A DNA stretch of 64,000 nt from an uncultured Christensenellaceae bacterium (GTDB lineage Bacteria > Bacillota > Clostridia > Christensenellales > UBA3700): contig CAJUMY010000004.1 in assembly GCA_910587685.1 (NCBI GenBank), forward strand, positions 62,001 through 126,000, given 5' to 3'. The notes beneath the pieces are model-generated. The model was not told the DNA's origin. It did not search any database and was given only the letters and a program-made list of their open reading frames with translations. Shown here in pieces: positions 16,081 to 24,460 of the stretch (its first letter is position 1; each line of letters starts with the position of its first letter). Position numbers and translations under genes: made by a program.

Positions 16081-16152
16081 ATGCTTTTAGCGGAGTACGA
16101 AATGCGGGCAGTCGCGGCTAAGATATATGCCTGCGGCGTCGGGATAATTTGA
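16081..16152 (+). CDS. Possible 23-aa microprotein
   Basis: AAAGGAGA precedes ATG 16081 at good spacing; the frame opens MLLAEYEMRAVAAKIYACGV and stops at 16152. It is too short to recognise. It may be a decayed gene start or a true small protein of the unexplained 15.2-16.8 kb region. Confidence 0.25.
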   Translation: MLLAEYEMRAVAAKIYACGVGII

Positions 16153-16233
16153 TATCAGCGCGATGACAAATAAATAAAATAGTATTGTCGATATTTTGCC
16201 GATAAGAGAAAATTTATTTAATATACCATTGAT

Positions 16234-16266
16234 AAAAGCGGAGATCTGTTATATATCTCCGCTTTT
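16234..16266 (+). terminator. Intrinsic terminator
   Basis: AAAAGCGGAGAT / ATCTCCGCTTTT, a 12-bp perfect stem with a T tract; ends whatever is transcribed through 15.8-16.2 kb. Confidence 0.8.
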
Positions 16267-16342
16267 ACTGTTTAGAAGTTTCGTCGGTTGAAGAGCGGAC
16301 GCAATTACAGTTTGATTTTTTTATCATCTATAGTTTTTGGAT

Positions 16343-16372
16343 AAAGAAAGACGGCTTTCGCCGTCTTTCTTT
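16343..16372 (+). terminator. Intrinsic terminator
   Basis: AAAGAAAGACGGC, loop TTTC, GCCGTCTTTCTTT: a 13-bp perfect stem. The second strong terminator within 110 bases. Confidence 0.8.
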
Positions 16373-16395
16373 ACAAACTAAAATCAGGAGTGTTT

Positions 16396-16473
16396 ATGAA
16401 AACAATGTGCAAAACATTGGCATATCTCTTTTTGTCGTCGAGAGCGTCGCTGTCGAAGCGGTTTATCGGTTAG
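16396..16473 (+). CDS. Possible 25-aa microprotein
   Basis: CAGGAG precedes ATG 16396; the frame opens MKTMCKTLAYLFLSSRASLS and ends in TAG at 16471. It lies directly after two terminators. The rest of 16474-16818 shows no gene and no clear promoter. Low confidence. Confidence 0.25.
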   Translation: MKTMCKTLAYLFLSSRASLSKRFIG

Positions 16474-16818
16474 CTTTACCTTGGCTCGGGCGGTAAGCTC
16501 CGACAGCTTGAACTCTCATTTGAACATTCTATTAAAAGGGGGGTAGGTTATATATGTCTTCTCACCGAGCCTTTTCGTAACAGGAACTTCTTTTCCTTTA
16601 CGTATATAATGATAACGCCGCTTTATGAACTTTCAAAAGGACGTTAATGAAGAACATGTGAAAATAATTCATCGAATGTAAATATTTTGGAAAGTAATAT
16701 TCGGGTAGTATATATTTTGTGTAAAAAGCCTATTTGGCGTTAAAAATCGCCAAAGAAAGTTGTAAAGCGTATAAATCGGCGTTTATGGGTAATAAATCAC
16801 ACGTTTAAGGAGATTGAA

Positions 16819-18252
16819 ATGGACGTACTTGAAAGAGCAGCGGAAGTTGAAAGCAAAATGTCGGGATCAGAAGACGTGATAAGACTCGATTTTAAGATAG
16901 CGGGCAAAAGCGCCGTCATATTCTATATAGACGCGATGATAGACAAGATGGCGTTCGAGATTGGCGTTATGAAGCCGCTCAAAGGTATCGAAGAAATCTC
17001 GATGCCTTATGAAAAGAGTTTCAATAGGGTCGTGACTTCGTCGATGCCTATATACGTAGAGGATTTCGAAAAGGCGATAGAAAAGTTGGCGTCGTCCGAT
17101 ATGATGATGCTGGTTGAGGGAAGCGACGACTCGTATATAATATCTCTTCGCTCCTTTGCGATGAGAGTGCCGAACGAACCTCCGAGGGAGACGGTCCTAA
17201 AGGGTCCGAGAGAAGGATTCGTAGAAGATATCAAGACGAATATGACTCTCATAAGGCGAAGATTGAAAACGCCTGATTTGGCATTTGAAAATATGACCGC
17301 CGGCAAATATACAAAAACGCCGATATCGATATGTTATATAAAGGGTATCGCGGAAGAAAAGGTCGTCGAAGAGGTCAAGAGCAGGATAAAAGAAATAAAC
17401 ACGGACGGCATACTCGATTCGTCGTACGTTGCAAGATATATAGAAGAGAGGAAGTATTCGATATTCAACGAAGTGGGTTCAGTTGAAAAGCCCGACGTTC
17501 TCACCGGAAAACTTCTCGAAGGACGAGTCGGCGTACTGGTAGACGGCTCGCCGATAGTTCTCACGGTTCCGCTAGTATTTTTAGAGCAGTTCCAATCGGC
17601 GGAAGACTACTACGTCAAGAGCTTCAGAGCGACGTTCACGAGACTCGTGAGGATATTCGCATTCTTCCTTGCGATACTTCTGCCCGCGGGTTACGTAGCG
17701 CTTCAGGAGTTTCAATATCAGGTATTCCCGCTCAAGGTGCTTGCGTCGCTCATGAATACGATATTCGGAGTACCGCTGCCGCCGACGCTCGAGATGATAT
17801 TCGTACTGCTCATTTTCGAAATACTCAACGAAGCGGCGATACGAATGCCGAAGCATATCGGAACGTCTCTTTCCGTGGTCGGAGCGATAGTTCTCGGAGA
17901 AGCCGCGGTAAGCGCAGGACTCCTTTCGACGCCCACGATACTCGTCGTCGCGCTCTCATCTATCGGAATGTACACCGTTCCCGACGAAGCGGATTCTTCG
18001 AGTATTCTCAGAATGTCGTTCGTGATAGTTTCGGGAGTTCTCGGACTTTACGGTCTCGTCATATCGTGCGTTGCGCTTGTAGCGTATCTTGTCAGCATTA
18101 AAGGATTCGGAACGTCGTATCTTGCGCCTTTCTCTCCTTCGCTGCCCGCCGATATTAAGGATACCTTCATAATGCAGAACGAGCTCGATATGAAAAAACG
18201 CCCGTACACTATACCGACTAATAACAGAACGAGGAAAAGGAATAATGGATAA
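16819..18252 (+). CDS. gerA: Spore germination receptor subunit GerA
   Basis: A 477-aa GerA-family protein, the A subunit of a nutrient germinant receptor in the inner spore membrane. The N-terminal soluble domain (about 1-280) contains KGPREGFVEDIKTNMTLIRR and RLKTPDL, family hallmarks; the C-terminal part has four to five membrane segments (from FAFFLAILLPAGYV to VISCVALVAYLV) with FEILNEAAIRMP between them. AAGGAG sits 7 bases before the ATG. It overlaps gerB by 8 bases. Expression is expected in the forespore (sigma-G), but I could not point to a clear sigma-G promoter. Confidence 0.95.
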   Translation: MDVLERAAEVESKMSGSEDVIRLDFKIAGKSAVIFYIDAMIDKMAFEIGVMKPLKGIEEISMPYEKSFNRVVTSSMPIYVEDFEKAIEKLASSDMMMLVEGSDDSYIISLRSFAMRVPNEPPRETVLKGPREGFVEDIKTNMTLIRRRLKTPDLAFENMTAGKYTKTPISICYIKGIAEEKVVEEVKSRIKEINTDGILDSSYVARYIEERKYSIFNEVGSVEKPDVLTGKLLEGRVGVLVDGSPIVLTVPLVFLEQFQSAEDYYVKSFRATFTRLVRIFAFFLAILLPAGYVALQEFQYQVFPLKVLASLMNTIFGVPLPPTLEMIFVLLIFEILNEAAIRMPKHIGTSLSVVGAIVLGEAAVSAGLLSTPTILVVALSSIGMYTVPDEADSSSILRMSFVIVSGVLGLYGLVISCVALVAYLVSIKGFGTSYLAPFSPSLPADIKDTFIMQNELDMKKRPYTIPTNNRTRKRNNG

Positions 18253-19459
18253 GAGTTTGTTTACGGTAGGAAAGAGTATATATAAAAGGCAGCTCGCCGT
18301 AATACTTTTCATAATATCGTTAAGTTACAAAATAGTCATGTTGCCGAAATATATGTCTATAGCGGCGTCGAGAGACTCTGCGCTCGTCATGGTCGTCATG
18401 ATGGCAATAGAGACCGTTATGTTCTTTTTGGTATATGCGACTATCACCCGCTCGTCGATACTCGACGCGGGGTTCAACAAGTGGTTTTTGAAGGCGATGC
18501 TTGCGCTTCTTCTCTTCTCGAGCTCTATAAAACTCGTCGCGCTTCTTCCCGAAACGCTCGACTATATCAGCTCCATACTTTTCGAAGAGGGCAAGTGGTT
18601 CTTCATCATAGTGTCGCTCCTCCCGGTGATAGGATATATAGCGTATAAGGGAATGAATACCATTGCAAGACTCAGCGAGATAATAATATGGTTCGTTATT
18701 CTCGCTATCGCTTTTACCGTGCTGTTTATGAAGGTCAATCTTGATTTTGCCAATCTATTCCCGATACTCGACGACGGCGTAGAGCCGTTAGGTAATGCGA
18801 TAGACAAGCATTTTTTGTGGTTCGGCGACTTTACGCCGCTCCTCATAGTGCGGCTTGCTAGGGAGGATAAAACGCGATTTGAGCGTGCATATCCGCCGCT
18901 TTCGATGATACTTCTCGATTTTGCCGTCATAGGATTCTTCGTCGCGTTCATCGCTATATACGGGAACGTCGCGTCGTATATCGATCACGCCTTTTCAAAT
19001 ATCGGCGTTTATAACAAAATATCCGATATGCTGGGAGGCGTCGATTTCCCTATCATAATAGTTTGGCTCATGATGTCGATAATCAAGCTCTCGTTTCTTC
19101 TTTATACGGTGACGGAGTGTACGGCTGGCATAATTAAGGAAAAAATGAGCGATAAGGGAAAACTTATCATCGTAACGGCGGCTCTTGTTATAGTTTCGCT
19201 TATCCTGATATTCGCCATCGACAATATCGACACGTCTTACGAATTCGCGACTAGCGATATAAGATACTTCGTTATGGCTAGCGAATATTTAGTGCCGTTG
19301 ATAGCGTTCATAGCTACGGCGGTCAAGTCCAAAAAGAGCAAGGAAGAAGTAAGCGATAACAGCGGTCGCAAGAACGAAATAGCCGTACGACAAAATTTCG
19401 AAATAGCAGAAGTATTGAAAGAACCTGCGTTCGGAGGTAAAAATGAAGAAAATAATTAA
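18245..19459 (+). CDS. gerB: Spore germination receptor subunit GerB (permease-like)
   Basis: A 404-aa membrane protein of the APC transporter superfamily with about ten hydrophobic segments, the usual size and layout for GerB, which carries the germinant-binding pocket of the receptor. It overlaps gerA by 8 and gerC by 17 bases, showing tight co-translation. A charged C-terminal tail (about 50 aa, VKSKKSKEEVSDN onward) extends into the cytoplasm. Confidence 0.93.
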   Translation: MDKSLFTVGKSIYKRQLAVILFIISLSYKIVMLPKYMSIAASRDSALVMVVMMAIETVMFFLVYATITRSSILDAGFNKWFLKAMLALLLFSSSIKLVALLPETLDYISSILFEEGKWFFIIVSLLPVIGYIAYKGMNTIARLSEIIIWFVILAIAFTVLFMKVNLDFANLFPILDDGVEPLGNAIDKHFLWFGDFTPLLIVRLAREDKTRFERAYPPLSMILLDFAVIGFFVAFIAIYGNVASYIDHAFSNIGVYNKISDMLGGVDFPIIIVWLMMSIIKLSFLLYTVTECTAGIIKEKMSDKGKLIIVTAALVIVSLILIFAIDNIDTSYEFATSDIRYFVMASEYLVPLIAFIATAVKSKKSKEEVSDNSGRKNEIAVRQNFEIAEVLKEPAFGGKNEENN

Positions 19460-20579
19460 AAACAAATGGATACTTTTCGTCATACTCATTGTGGCGTTCG
19501 TTGTGCTCGATTTGCAGGTCAAGAACGCGCCGCTGGCGAACAGGGGCATAGTGCTCGGGATAGGAGTCGACCGCGACGGCAGGGAGTATTCGGTAACAGC
19601 TGAGTTTTTATCGCCGTCTAACGGGGGCGTTCAGAATTATCAGAAGAATACAATGCTTCTCACTGAAAAGGGAAAGACGCTCGACGAAGCGTTCGAAAAG
19701 ATGAATAAGACTCTCGGAATAAGAGTGTCGCTCAAGCATACCGTCCTTATCGTGCTCGGAGAAGATATAATGAAAGAGGGCGATTACGCGCCGCTTATCA
19801 ATCTTCTTGAAGGCAATTCGGTATTTGACGATACGCCGATAGTGGGAGTGCGGGGCAAAGCGCAGGAGATATTCAACGCAAAGCCGCCGATGTATACTAC
19901 CGTATCGTATAGAATATCGGAGACGCTGAGAAGTCCCGATATCGAGGCGGGGGTCATCATAACGAACGTCAAAGATTTTTTTAGGATGATAACTTGCGAA
20001 TGCGAGACGGCGTGCATACCGCTCGTCGACGTGATAGAGGGCGGAGCTAGCGAAACCGACAACGACGGCAATAAGGTGGAGACCGACAGCATAGAGCTCG
20101 GCGAGATAGCGGTTCTCAAAAGGTCGGGGCTCAAACTCGTGCTCAATAACGGCGAAAGCGACGGACTCAGTTACGTGATATCGAATGTCAACGAGGGTAA
20201 TATATTCATAGAAAGAGACGGAGACAGACCGCCATTTGACGTCATTATCGTCGATACCGTGAGCTCGAAGAAGTTTGATAAAAAGACGAAGACCTATACC
20301 GTAGACGTTAAGATGTGGGTCAGAGAAGGCAACAGTATGGAGACTGATATTACCGACAGCAGCGTAAAGATCACGGAGAGCATGAAGAAGGCCGTTGGAG
20401 AGACCGTAGCAAAAGAGATAATGCAGTGTTTCGAGACGTGCAAAGCAAAGCAGGCTGACGTTTTCGATATAGCCGGAGTACTTTATAAGTCGATGGGGAA
20501 AAAGTACAAGGATACCTTCGGCGACAACTATCTTGAAAATATCAATTTTAACGTCAACGTAAAGATAATCGTAAAATGA
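19443..20579 (+). CDS. gerC: Spore germination protein GerC
   Basis: A 378-aa Ger(x)C-family protein: ANRGIVLGIGVDRDGREYSV near the N-terminus, then the long alpha/beta domains and an ending (ENINFNVNVKIIV) normal for GerC. It is the third receptor subunit. Unlike most GerC proteins, which are lipoproteins with a lipobox cysteine before the mature domain, the N-terminal hydrophobic segment (WILFVILIVAFVVLDL) has no Cys, so this one is probably held by an uncleaved membrane helix. A terminator follows at 20736. Confidence 0.92.
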   Translation: MKKIIKNKWILFVILIVAFVVLDLQVKNAPLANRGIVLGIGVDRDGREYSVTAEFLSPSNGGVQNYQKNTMLLTEKGKTLDEAFEKMNKTLGIRVSLKHTVLIVLGEDIMKEGDYAPLINLLEGNSVFDDTPIVGVRGKAQEIFNAKPPMYTTVSYRISETLRSPDIEAGVIITNVKDFFRMITCECETACIPLVDVIEGGASETDNDGNKVETDSIELGEIAVLKRSGLKLVLNNGESDGLSYVISNVNEGNIFIERDGDRPPFDVIIVDTVSSKKFDKKTKTYTVDVKMWVREGNSMETDITDSSVKITESMKKAVGETVAKEIMQCFETCKAKQADVFDIAGVLYKSMGKKYKDTFGDNYLENINFNVNVKIIVK

Positions 20580-20735
20580 GCGGACATATAATATACTTTT
20601 GATTATATTTGCGGATAAAAAACGCGTTTTGAAATCTCTGCTCATCGACAGTATTTAAGTATATTGATAATATAGAAAGATCGTTTCGTATCTAGACTAA
20701 TATGATAGCGGTCGACAGTTTTGTTTTTGATAGAT

Positions 20736-20763
20736 ATGCCGAGGTCAGACCTCGGCATTTTTA
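20736..20763 (+). terminator. Terminator of the ger operon
   Basis: ATGCCGAGG, loop TCAGA, CCTCGGCAT, then TTTTT. Confidence 0.85.
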
Positions 20764-20852
20764 TGATGATTTTAGAAGCTGCCGATAATATAAGCGGCGA
20801 TAAGGCGTCATAACCGTTTTTCACGCGCATAAAATAGTATGCGAGGTGAAGA

Positions 20853-21131
20853 ATGGAAGACATTGAAAAGAACGTGCTCAAAAAGCATACGGTTACCGTT
20901 AAATATCAGGAGAGCGTTACGCTCAGCGCAGTAAAGAACGTGATATCTTTCGACGAAAAAGAGATCACCGCGCAGCTTGCCGACGAAAACGTCACTCTCG
21001 AAGGAGAAAAATTCAATATCGAAAAGCTCGATACCGATAACGGAGAACTGATAGTTACAGGCGTGTTGAAACAGCTGAGATATTCCAAAGGTAAAGAAAA
21101 GAGATCTTTTCTCAAAAAGGTATTTAAGTAA
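20853..21131 (+). CDS. yabP: Sporulation protein YabP
   Basis: A 92-aa YabP-family protein (HTVTVKYQESVTLSAVKNVI, then FDEKEITAQLADENVTLEGE and GVLKQLRYSKG). In Bacillus, YabP is made in the mother cell and needed for spore cortex/coat development together with YabQ. It is immediately followed by yabQ. GAGGTGAAG precedes the ATG. Confidence 0.9.
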   Translation: MEDIEKNVLKKHTVTVKYQESVTLSAVKNVISFDEKEITAQLADENVTLEGEKFNIEKLDTDNGELIVTGVLKQLRYSKGKEKRSFLKKVFK

Positions 21132-21497
21132 GTGATCTTCAACGATGCTTTGAGCGCCGCGCTTGCTTTTCTCATACTACTTGCGTGCGGAGTATTTGCG
21201 GGACTCATATACGATCTTTCATATATCGCGAGAAGTATCGCGCAAAACGCCGCGATACGCTTTCTTGTCGACTTCTTTTATGTTATAATAGCGGGGATAA
21301 CGTTTCTTATCGGCATAATTATCGCTGATAAAGGGCGTATCGAATACTATTATATTCTTGCAGAAGCGATCGGTATAGCTATCGGAGCGATTCCGAAAAG
21401 ATTCATTAAAAAGAAGATCCCGAAGCTCGTCGAAAGTCATATTCGGCGTAAAGATAAGATCAAGACGAGCAAATTTTACCGAAAGCTCACGAAGTGA
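21132..21497 (+). CDS. yabQ: Sporulation protein YabQ
   Basis: A 121-aa membrane protein with three hydrophobic segments (LAFLILLACGVFAGLIYDL; FLVDFFYVIIAGITFLIGII; YYILAEAIGIAIGAI) and a basic tail, as for YabQ, which is needed for the spore cortex. It starts with GTG directly after the yabP stop, so translation is coupled. In many Firmicutes divIC follows; here a Ppx/GppA gene follows instead after 6 bases. Confidence 0.85.
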   Translation: MIFNDALSAALAFLILLACGVFAGLIYDLSYIARSIAQNAAIRFLVDFFYVIIAGITFLIGIIIADKGRIEYYYILAEAIGIAIGAIPKRFIKKKIPKLVESHIRRKDKIKTSKFYRKLTK

Positions 21498-21503
21498 GGC
21501 GAC

Positions 21504-22385
21504 ATGCACGCAATTATCGACGTAGGAAGCAATTCCGTTAGATTGATGTTGGGAAGCGGAGAAAGAACGCTTTCAAAAAGCATTGCGACGACAAGACTCG
21601 GAGAGGGTCTTGCTGTTACCGGCAGGCTCAGCGAAAAGAGGATAGCCGATACTCTCGAGGCGATAAATATTTTTATCGATAAAGCAGTTAGTTTCGGAGT
21701 CTCTTTGGAAAACGTCTTTATCTTTGCGACGGAGAGCGTTCGCTCGGCGTCTAACGGCGGCGATTTTGCTAGCGCGGTTTACGAGTTGTCCGGAATAAAG
21801 ATAGACGTCGTTGGCGGAGAGCTTGAAGCCAAACTCGGTTTTAACGGCGCGTATAGCGGCGGAGCGGTTGCGGCTGTCGTAGATATAGGCGGCGCAAGCA
21901 CGGAGATAACGGTCGGAGACGCCGACGGGATAATCTATTCTTGCTCTAGACCTATAGGGTGCGTGAGGATAAGGGATAGATGCGGCGAGGACGAGGGCGC
22001 GATAACGGAATATGTAGACGACGTTATTTCATCGTACGGAGATATTCCGAACGTCTATAGGGCGGTATTCGTAGCAGGCACGGCGTCTACGGTCGCTATG
22101 ATGTGTCTTGAAGAAGACGTGTACGATGCGTCCAAAGTTCAGGATCTGTACGTTACGAAGGACAGGCTCTGCGAGCTGACGGCTATCGTCAAGAATACGC
22201 CGCTAAGTATTAGAAGTAATATAAAAGGGCTTCCCGAGAAGAGGAGCGATATTATTTACGGCGGTATGGCGCTCGTAAAGGCAATACTCGAAAGACTCGG
22301 TCTCGACGGTTTTTATTTCAGCGACAGAGACAATCTCGAGGGATATCGCGATCATATCAGGAAAGAGGGCAGACTGAAAGACTAA
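21504..22385 (+). CDS. Exopolyphosphatase / guanosine pentaphosphatase (Ppx/GppA) family
   Basis: A 293-aa ASKHA-fold phosphatase: AIIDVGSNSVRLML (phosphate-binding loop), FATESVRSASNG, VVDIGGASTEIT, FVAGTASTVAMM. It hydrolyses terminal phosphate from polyphosphate or pppGpp. It is the short form, lacking the C-terminal HD-like domains of the 500-aa enzymes. It is coupled to yabPQ, which may place it under sporulation control. Confidence 0.9.
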   Translation: MHAIIDVGSNSVRLMLGSGERTLSKSIATTRLGEGLAVTGRLSEKRIADTLEAINIFIDKAVSFGVSLENVFIFATESVRSASNGGDFASAVYELSGIKIDVVGGELEAKLGFNGAYSGGAVAAVVDIGGASTEITVGDADGIIYSCSRPIGCVRIRDRCGEDEGAITEYVDDVISSYGDIPNVYRAVFVAGTASTVAMMCLEEDVYDASKVQDLYVTKDRLCELTAIVKNTPLSIRSNIKGLPEKRSDIIYGGMALVKAILERLGLDGFYFSDRDNLEGYRDHIRKEGRLKD

Positions 22386-22582
22386 AGCGAAGAAAATGAT
22401 TCGTGTTATCCATTATTTCGACTGATTTAAGAATAAATTATATATTGTTGAATATAATTAAATATACAAAAAACCGATAAGTTACGCCGTTTTTTAAGTT
22501 TTTTTATGATTTTGACAAATTGTTGCCGAAAATCATTGACAAAACTATAATTATAGGATAGAATAACTAAGCATTTAGATGT

Positions 22583-22659
<77 letters not shown>

Positions 22660-22663
22660 TTTT

Positions 22664-22740
22664 GGCGGCGTAGCTTAGTTGGTTAGAGCGGCCGGTTCAT
22701 ACCCGGCAGGTCATTGGTTCGACTCCGATCGCCGCTACCA
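22664..22740 (+). tRNA. Elongator tRNA-Met (anticodon CAT)
   Basis: 77 nt; acceptor GGCGGCG/CGCCGCT, anticodon stem GCCGG/CCGGC with loop TTCATAC, CCA encoded. The acceptor closely resembles Bacillus elongator tRNA-Met and not tRNA-Ile2. Only four bases after the initiator tRNA: one transcript. Confidence 0.92.
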
Positions 22741-22749
22741 CAAAAATCA

Positions 22750-22777
22750 ACCCGAAACTTAATGTTTCGGGTATTTT
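22750..22777 (+). terminator. Terminator of the tRNA-Met pair
   Basis: ACCCGAAAC, loop TTAAT, GTTTCGGGT, followed by ATTTTTA. The stretch 22778-23050 is AT-rich and holds nothing I can name. Confidence 0.88.
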
Positions 22778-23068
22778 TATGCCTATTCAAAAAAGTTTTG
22801 AACGGAAGTACGCGACTGAGAGCAATTTTATTGCGGTAGGAGACAGTTTGATTGTATTTTTTTGTTGCTCTGATCATGACTTTTGATAAATCAAGGTTTT
22901 ATATGTCCATAAATTTTTCGATCGTTTGTGATTTTTAAGATAAATTTATAAATTTAAGTTAATTTTCAACAAATTTTTTATTCGTTTTCAATAATTACAA
23001 AATTATTATAAAAACCCTATTAACAGCTAGGTGAAAATATGCTATTGTTTGATTAGGAGGAAAATTAT

Positions 23069-23473
23069 ATGGAAAACATTATGAAAAAATCAGTAGCAAT
23101 CATAGCTTTAGCGGCTCTTATCATCGCGGTGACTTGTTGTTTTGCCTTTTCGCTTCCGTTAAATGCGGAGGAAAGCGTTGTTTGGGACAAGATAGAGATC
23201 GAGCCTTCGCAAGTAGGAGAGTCTTCGAATACTTATAATATTAATCTTTCCGAAATAAGATCCGAATATAGATACGTCTATATTTACGTCGTAGGCGCAG
23301 GCGGAGCGGGCGGTAACGGTAAGAAGCAGGCTGTAGGCAACGGCGGCGGAATAATAAAAAATGACGGAGCTGACGCCAATTACGGCGCGGGCGGCGGCGG
23401 AGCAGGTCACGCTGCGGCTAACGGAGGCAAGGGCGGAAACGGATATGTAGAAGTATTCGGCAGCAATATGTGA
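23069..23473 (+). CDS. Small secreted glycine-rich protein
   Basis: 134 aa with a signal peptide (KKSVAIIALAALIIAVTCCF, cleavage near LNAEE), a beta-rich middle ending in YRYVYIYVVGAGGAGG, and a Gly/Ala/Asn-rich C-terminal half (GAGGGGAGHAAANGGKGGNG). It resembles the glycine-rich segments of surface/adhesin proteins, in which VVGAGGAGG opens a glycine-rich domain, but here the protein ends shortly after. Start chosen from TAGGAGGA 7 bases upstream of ATG 23069. Function unknown. Confidence 0.7.
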   Translation: MENIMKKSVAIIALAALIIAVTCCFAFSLPLNAEESVVWDKIEIEPSQVGESSNTYNINLSEIRSEYRYVYIYVVGAGGAGGNGKKQAVGNGGGIIKNDGADANYGAGGGGAGHAAANGGKGGNGYVEVFGSNM

Positions 23474-23525
23474 TAAGAAGCGGCAAAGAATTTAGTTTTC
23501 ATCACAGAATATTACGGTCATAGAC

Positions 23526-23555
23526 AAGGGACGGCAAATTGCCGTCCCTTATTTT
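23526..23555 (+). terminator. Terminator after the glycine-rich protein gene
   Basis: AAGGGACGGC, loop AAATT, GCCGTCCCTT, then ATTTT; it can also serve the AraC remnant on the other strand. Confidence 0.8.
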
Positions 23556-23568
23556 CATAGTTTTCGCA

Positions 23569-23937
23569 TTAAGGCGTCTTTTGAAAGAGATGCCGTTTTC
23601 GGTATTCCGTCGGCGTTACGCCTTGAATTTTTTTGAACGTATTCATAAAGTAGTATTGATTGGAAAATCCGCACCTAGCCGCGATCTCCTCTATCGGCGC
23701 CGTTCCGAAAGATAAAAGACGAGAGGCTTCGGTTATACGCTTTTTATCACGTATTGCTGAGGCGTTGTCATGGAAATTGGTTTTGAAGAGCCGTATCAGA
23801 TGCTGTTGAGATATGCCGAAGCGGCTCGCAAGATCGGATAATGCGTCGGGAGAGGCGTAATTTTTTTCCACGTAATCGAGTATCGTAACGAATAGCGGAT
23901 GATACGCGTATGAAAGTTCGCTGTCGAAGTTTGGCTT
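23569..23937 (-). pseudogene. AraC-family regulator remnant (DNA-binding domain only)
   Basis: The double helix-turn-helix of AraC proteins is intact (SDLASRFGISQQHLIRLFK; IEEIAARCGFSNQYYFMNTF; GVTPTEYRK), but the frame opens just after a stop, where an N-terminal ligand domain of about 180 residues would normally continue. The open frame covers KPNFDSELSYAYHPLFVTIL before the domain. A matching fragment (GGIFDTSALSMTILHIE) appears in another frame just upstream, which suggests a frameshifted, truncated gene. A short protein from GTG 23871 (100 aa) could still be made. Confidence 0.65.
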
Positions 23938-24023
23938 TCAATATGCAATATAGTCATCGATAACGCGCTCGTATCAAATATACCGCCATATATATCGGAG
24001 TATATAATATTATATGATTTTAC

Positions 24024-24052
24024 TTGACACGCCCTATAGTATATGTTAAAAT
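24024..24052 (+). promoter_or_regulatory. Sigma-A promoter of the candidate RNA / polyamine leader
   Basis: TTGACA (24024-24029), 17-base spacer, TAAAAT (24047-24052); start expected near 24060. Confidence 0.75.
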
Positions 24053-24059
24053 TCACTCG

Positions 24060-24428
24060 TATGGGAAAGTGATTTGATCAGACTGGCCATGCAAATATTC
24101 TACGACCTGCCCGAAAGGGTTCAAGGCATACGGACAGCCGAGGTCAACTGCCGATTGGCGGAGCGTAAGCGTCTGCCTGTTGATTGAGTTAAAAGCTCAA
24201 ATTTTATAAGTTGGTTCCTTTATAACCGGAGCGCTCGACGCGCCATAACTTGTGAAACGGTCAATATGAGTAGTAAAAGTAAGAGATATTTGCTATATAG
24301 ACTCTGAGATGAATCGGTCTCCTATGCGAGAAACTGACGTCTTTCGCCGCCTTAGGCAGAAGCGTCGTGATTTGTCGAATTATGATATTGTCCTTTTCAA
24401 GTAACGGCTAGAGCCGTTACTTTTTTTT
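24060..24428 (+). ncRNA. Candidate structured RNA of about 370 nt
   Basis: A promoter with consensus -35 and a strong terminator (24399-24428) frame 340 bases with no plausible ORF and much pairing: GACCT...AGGTC enclosing GCCC-GAAA-GGG and GGC...GCC; GGCGGA-G-CG-TAAG-CG-TCTGCC; TTGAG...CTCAA; ACCG...CGGT enclosing GG-GCGC...GCGCC; GAGA...TCTC; GACG...CGTC enclosing GCC-TTA-GGC. I checked by eye for RNase P (GAGGAAAGTCC), tmRNA (tag and T-arm), SRP (GGAAG loop region) and SAM riboswitch cores and found none. It may be a stand-alone RNA or, since speD starts 32 bases past the terminator, a polyamine-responsive attenuator. Confidence 0.5.
24399..24428 (+). terminator. Intrinsic terminator directly upstream of speD
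   Basis: GTAACGGCT / AGCCGTTAC with eight T; only about 30 bases before the speD start, so it either ends the candidate RNA or attenuates the operon. Confidence 0.88.
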
Positions 24429-24460
24429 CGCCGAGAGGCGGTATGCGGAGGAATATCTAT

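Noticed and set aside
19608..20645. Long minus-strand open frame opposite gerC
   Set aside because: A 345-codon shadow of gerC; it has no ribosome site, no domain, and the codon pattern is the mirror image of the real gene. The same holds for minus-strand frames at 26710-27498, 28509-29276, 33094-34137 and 53380-55215.
20853..22385. divIC after yabQ
   Set aside because: The usual Bacillus order was expected, but the next gene is clearly a Ppx/GppA phosphatase; no DivIC-like coiled-coil membrane protein is present.
24060..24428. RNase P, tmRNA, SRP or SAM-I riboswitch as the identity of the candidate RNA
   Set aside because: Length would suit RNase P or tmRNA, but the invariant core sequences were looked for and not found; left unassigned.
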